Shown here: positions 6,367 through 8,644 of the stretch, piece by piece | Position numbering within the stretch: the first letter of the stretch is position 1 | How the letters are laid out: every line of letters starts with the position of its first letter | Source: Hyphomicrobiales bacterium | GTDB lineage: Bacteria > Pseudomonadota > Alphaproteobacteria > Rhizobiales > Xanthobacteraceae | Direction: 5' to 3' | DNA length: 8,644 nt | Assembly (NCBI GenBank): GCA_003133345.1 | Contig: PKXB01000234.1 | Coordinates: 3,713 to 12,356 of the forward strand | Program-made: the position numbers and the translations under genes | Notes under the pieces: model-generated | The model's database searches: none | Seen by the model: only the letters and a program-made list of their open reading frames with translations | Told to the model about the DNA's origin: nothing

Positions 6367-8192
6367 TCGGCCGCCTCCAATTCGACCATGGCCTTGAGCG
6401 CGTCGATTTCATGGCGGCGCGCAAAGGCGATGAAGGTCTCCTCGCGCGATTCACGGTGCGCCAGATAGGTCTTGAGGACGCGCTCGACCGTCTTCGGCGT
6501 ATCGTCCGCCTTGATGTCGCGATAGAGCTCGCGGCCGAGCGCGGCATAAGGGCCGAAGCCGCCGCCGATCAGCAAGTGATAGCCCTCGATCGGGTCGCCG
6601 TCCTCCGTCTCCTGTATCTTGCAAGCGAGCAGGCCGATCTCACTGACAAAATGCTGCGCGCAGGAATGATGACAGCCGGTGAGATGAATATTGACCGGCG
6701 TGTCGAGCGCGACGCGCGTCTCGCACCAGCGCGCGATCTCCTCGGCATGCCGCTTGGTATCGGAGGCGGCGAATTTGCAGCCGGTATTGCCGGTGCAGGC
6801 GACCAGCCCGGCGCGGATCGCATTGGTTTCGATCGCCAGACCGAGCGCTTCGATCGTGGCCTGCACAGCCTCCAGCTTTTCGGACGGCACACCGGAAAGC
6901 AGCAGGTTTTGCCAGACCGTGAGCCGGATATCGCCGTCACCCATGTCACGCGCGATTTCAGCCAGCCCCTTCATCTGCGCCACCGTCAGGCGGCCGACCG
7001 GCACGACCACGCCGATCCAATGCAGGCCGTCCTGCTTCTGCGCGTGAATGCCGAGATGCGCGGTGCGCGAGAACGGCGGCCGCGGCGCCAGCGCGCCCGG
7101 CACGGCGCGATCGAGCTTGCGGCCGAGCTTTTCCTCCATCAGGCCGATGAATTTCTCGACCCCCATCTTATCGAGCACATATTTCAGCCGCGCCTTGGTG
7201 CGGTCGGTGCGGTCGCCGTGATCGATGTACACGCGCACCACCGCGTCGGCCACCAGGGTGGCGTCGGCAGGCTTGACCACCACGCCGGTGTCGCCCGCAA
7301 AACTCTTGTGGCCGGTGAGCCCGCCCAGGCAAAGCCTAAACCAGACGCCGGGTTCGAGCCCGAAGCCGTCGTTCACGGCGACCGCCTGGAAGCCGATGTC
7401 GTTGGTGTCCTCCAGCAGCGGAATGATCCCGGCGCCGTCGAAACCGACATTGAACTTGCGCGGCAGGCCGTAGAGCGAGCGATCGTTGAGAATGTGGAAG
7501 TGCCACTCGCGCGTAAAGGGGCGCGTATCGATCAGCTCTTGGCGGTCGATGCCGGCGGTCGGCGTGCCGGTGACGTTGCGGATATTGTCGGCGCCGGAGC
7601 CGCGCGAGCACAGGCCGAGGTCCTGCACCGCTTCGATCATATTGACCGCGTTCTTGGCCTCGATCTCGCGGATCTGCAGATTGGCGCGGGTGGTGACGTG
7701 GGCGTAGCCGCCGCCATAGCGCTCGGCCAGATCGGCGACGCCGGCAAATTGCGCGGCTGAAAGGATGCCGTTCGGCATGCGCAGCCGGCACATGAAGGAA
7801 TTCTGGTTCGGCGCCACGTAGAACAGGCCGAAAAACCGCCAGCGAAAATTGTCCGGCGGCTTGGGATATTCGTTCTTGGCGGCGTGACCTTTCAGCCGCT
7901 CGTAGGTGTCGAACGGATGCTGTTCGCGCTTGAACTTCTCCGGGTCCGACAGCTTGCCGCCGGCCTTGAGCACGCGGTCCTGCGCCTTGAGCGCGGCGGC
8001 ATCGGGCCCGACCGGCTCCGGCGCGGCCAACGCCCCCACCAGCCCGGCGGCCGAACCAGCGAGCCCCTTCGCCGTCTTGGCGATCTGCAAGCCGGCGGCA
8101 AAGCCCTCCAGATAGCGCTTCTGTTCGGGCTCGAAGTCGCCGGTTGCCGTTGTGCCCGCCAGCTTGAGATCGATGCCGGCTTCCGTCGTCAT
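6363..8192 (-). CDS. nirA: NirA-family siroheme/4Fe-4S reductase, probable assimilatory nitrite reductase
   Basis: A 609-residue protein of the ferredoxin-type nitrite/sulfite reductase family, reducing nitrite to ammonium (or sulfite to sulfide) with six electrons. Siroheme-4Fe-4S ligands are the pairs C466-x5-C472 (ACTGNTGC) and C507-x3-C511 (GCHHSC), the last presumably bridging to siroheme. Two half-domain repeats are visible: FYVAPNQNSFMCRLRMPNG (124-142) with YAHVTTRANLQIREI (163-177), and LGIHAQKQDGLHWIGVVVP (380-398) with RLTVWQNLLLSGV. SRGSGADNIRNVTGTPTAGID (196-216) and LPRKFNV (243-249) line the substrate pocket. Lys246-x-Asn248 is the nitrite-reductase pattern, where sulfite reductases usually have Lys-x-Lys. 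The N-terminus (20-35, FEPEQKRYLEGFAAGL) resembles the one in the CysJ-like partner; an Ala-rich stretch follows (41-70). The start overlaps the FNT stop (ATGA). No signal peptide, so it is cytoplasmic. Longer open frame upstream only overlaps the FNT gene. Sulfite as substrate is not excluded. Confidence 0.93.
   Translation of the reverse strand: MTTEAGIDLKLAGTTATGDFEPEQKRYLEGFAAGLQIAKTAKGLAGSAAGLVGALAAPEPVGPDAAALKAQDRVLKAGGKLSDPEKFKREQHPFDTYERLKGHAAKNEYPKPPDNFRWRFFGLFYVAPNQNSFMCRLRMPNGILSAAQFAGVADLAERYGGGYAHVTTRANLQIREIEAKNAVNMIEAVQDLGLCSRGSGADNIRNVTGTPTAGIDRQELIDTRPFTREWHFHILNDRSLYGLPRKFNVGFDGAGIIPLLEDTNDIGFQAVAVNDGFGLEPGVWFRLCLGGLTGHKSFAGDTGVVVKPADATLVADAVVRVYIDHGDRTDRTKARLKYVLDKMGVEKFIGLMEEKLGRKLDRAVPGALAPRPPFSRTAHLGIHAQKQDGLHWIGVVVPVGRLTVAQMKGLAEIARDMGDGDIRLTVWQNLLLSGVPSEKLEAVQATIEALGLAIETNAIRAGLVACTGNTGCKFAASDTKRHAEEIARWCETRVALDTPVNIHLTGCHHSCAQHFVSEIGLLACKIQETEDGDPIEGYHLLIGGGFGPYAALGRELYRDIKADDTPKTVERVLKTYLAHRESREETFIAFARRHEIDALKAMVELEAAE
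6374..6378 (-). promoter_or_regulatory. ribosome binding site of the CysJ-like gene, inside the end of nirA
   Basis: GGAGG on the minus strand, 7 nt before the ATG at 6366-6364 and within the last codons of the NirA-family gene. It supports the overlapping start and reinitiation. Confidence 0.7.
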
Positions 8193-8644
8193 TCCGCCGG
8201 CACCTGCGTGGGCATGGTCAACGGCGCGACCGCGGCCTTGCGTGGCTTGTGCGTCATGTAAATCGCCAAGCCAGTGAAGATGAAGCCGCCGACCAGATTG
8301 CCGAGCGTGACCGGAATCTGGTTCCACAACCACCAATCCGTGACCGTGATCTTGGCGCCCATCATCATGCCGGTGGGGATGAGGAACATGTTGACCACCG
8401 AGTGCTCGAAGCCCTGCGCGAAGAAGATGAAAACCGGCATATAGGCGCAGGCGATCTTGCCGATGGTCGAATTGGTGGTCGTGGCCGCGACGATGGCGAG
8501 GCAGACCATCCAGTTGCACAGGATCGCCTTGACGAAGACGGTGATCATTCCAGCATGGCCGATGGCCGCGTAGCCGATAGTCTTGGCCTCCGCGATCGCG
8601 ATGATCTTGGCTGCGACTCCCGCCGGTGCGGCCGTGCCGAAATT
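8189..8644 (-). CDS. formate/nitrite transporter (FNT) family channel, C-terminal part (5' end outside window)
   Basis: The frame is open to the window edge and gives the last 151 residues of an FNT protein (FocA/NirC type), a pentameric inner-membrane channel for formate, nitrite or related anions. Visible are a membrane helix with VKAILCNWMVCLAIVAA, the segment GKIACAYMPVFIFFAQG followed by FEHSVVNMFLIPTGMMMGA, and a last helix IPVTLGNLVGGFIFTGLAIY. The His of FEHSVVNM corresponds to the central pore histidine of the family (His209 in E. coli FocA). A short charged tail (THKPRKAA) then ends the protein. An internal Met at 8548 is not the true start, because conserved sequence continues upstream (for example NFGTAAPAGVAAKI, GYAAIGHAG). 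The stop overlaps the NirA start by four bases, which argues that the cargo is the substrate of NirA, namely nitrite. Confidence 0.92.
   Translation of the reverse strand, partial: NFGTAAPAGVAAKIIAIAEAKTIGYAAIGHAGMITVFVKAILCNWMVCLAIVAATTTNSTIGKIACAYMPVFIFFAQGFEHSVVNMFLIPTGMMMGAKITVTDWWLWNQIPVTLGNLVGGFIFTGLAIYMTHKPRKAAVAPLTMPTQVPAE

Noticed and set aside
4654..6468. A 604-codon open frame on the plus strand, opposite the CysJ-like gene.
   Set aside because: It is antisense to a well-supported gene. Its Arg/His/Ala-rich sequence shows no recognisable domain and is the usual shadow of GC-rich codon use.
6336..7760. A 474-codon open frame on the plus strand, opposite the NirA-family gene.
   Set aside because: Composition is biased and there is no domain. 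The opposite strand carries an unmistakable siroheme reductase.
4753..8192. Calling the pair a standard CysJI sulfite reductase.
   Set aside because: The flavoprotein lacks the FMN domain, the hemoprotein is NirA-type with Lys-x-Asn in the pocket, and the gene is coupled to an FNT channel. Nitrite fits better, though sulfite is not excluded.

Overview
The window is high-GC DNA with the gene style of a Hyphomicrobiales alphaproteobacterium (Bradyrhizobium, Rhodopseudomonas or Xanthobacteraceae-like). This rests on three things: recognisable protein flavours (a NirA-family siroheme reductase, a CysJ-like partner, an alphaproteobacterial CysG), GC-rich codon use that leaves long antisense open frames, and an intergenic palindrome of a type common in Bradyrhizobium-like genomes. 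The genus is an inference. No rRNA, tRNA, CRISPR array, insertion sequence or phage gene was seen.

Layout. Positions 1-507 (+) hold the C-terminal end of an ABC-transporter ATPase with a TOBE-type regulatory domain. After a 135-nt gap with a candidate promoter comes a secreted NMT1/SsuA-like solute-binding protein (643-1650, +), closed by a strong hairpin-plus-T terminator (1665-1703). A DUF1993 (DinB-fold-like) protein lies convergently at 1727-2248 (-). A divergent TonB-type energy transducer follows at about 2401-3213 (+). The remainder, 3224-8644 (-), is one co-directional block read from the right edge leftwards: an FNT-family formate/nitrite channel (5' end outside the window), a NirA-family siroheme/4Fe-4S reductase, a CysJ-like NADPH:FAD reductase, and siroheme synthase CysG.

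How the block works together (inference from families and order). The channel would admit nitrite. The CysJ-like protein would take electrons from NADPH through FAD and an N-terminal Fe-S cluster. The NirA-like protein would reduce nitrite to ammonium on siroheme. CysG would supply the siroheme. The first three genes are joined by ATGA stop/start overlaps. CysG follows after about 70 nt that contain a 47-nt palindrome.

The most interesting point is the CysJ-like subunit. It keeps the FAD and NADPH domains of sulfite reductase flavoprotein, including the terminal Tyr, but has no FMN-binding flavodoxin domain. In its place is a short four-cysteine Fe-S domain (C103, C106, C110, C128). Its partner has a Lys-x-Asn signature at the siroheme pocket that fits nitrite better than sulfite, and both subunits carry a similar N-terminal F-x-P-E-Q helix motif. 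Together they look like a self-contained, FMN-free NADPH-nitrite reductase. I cannot tell from sequence alone whether this has been characterised before.
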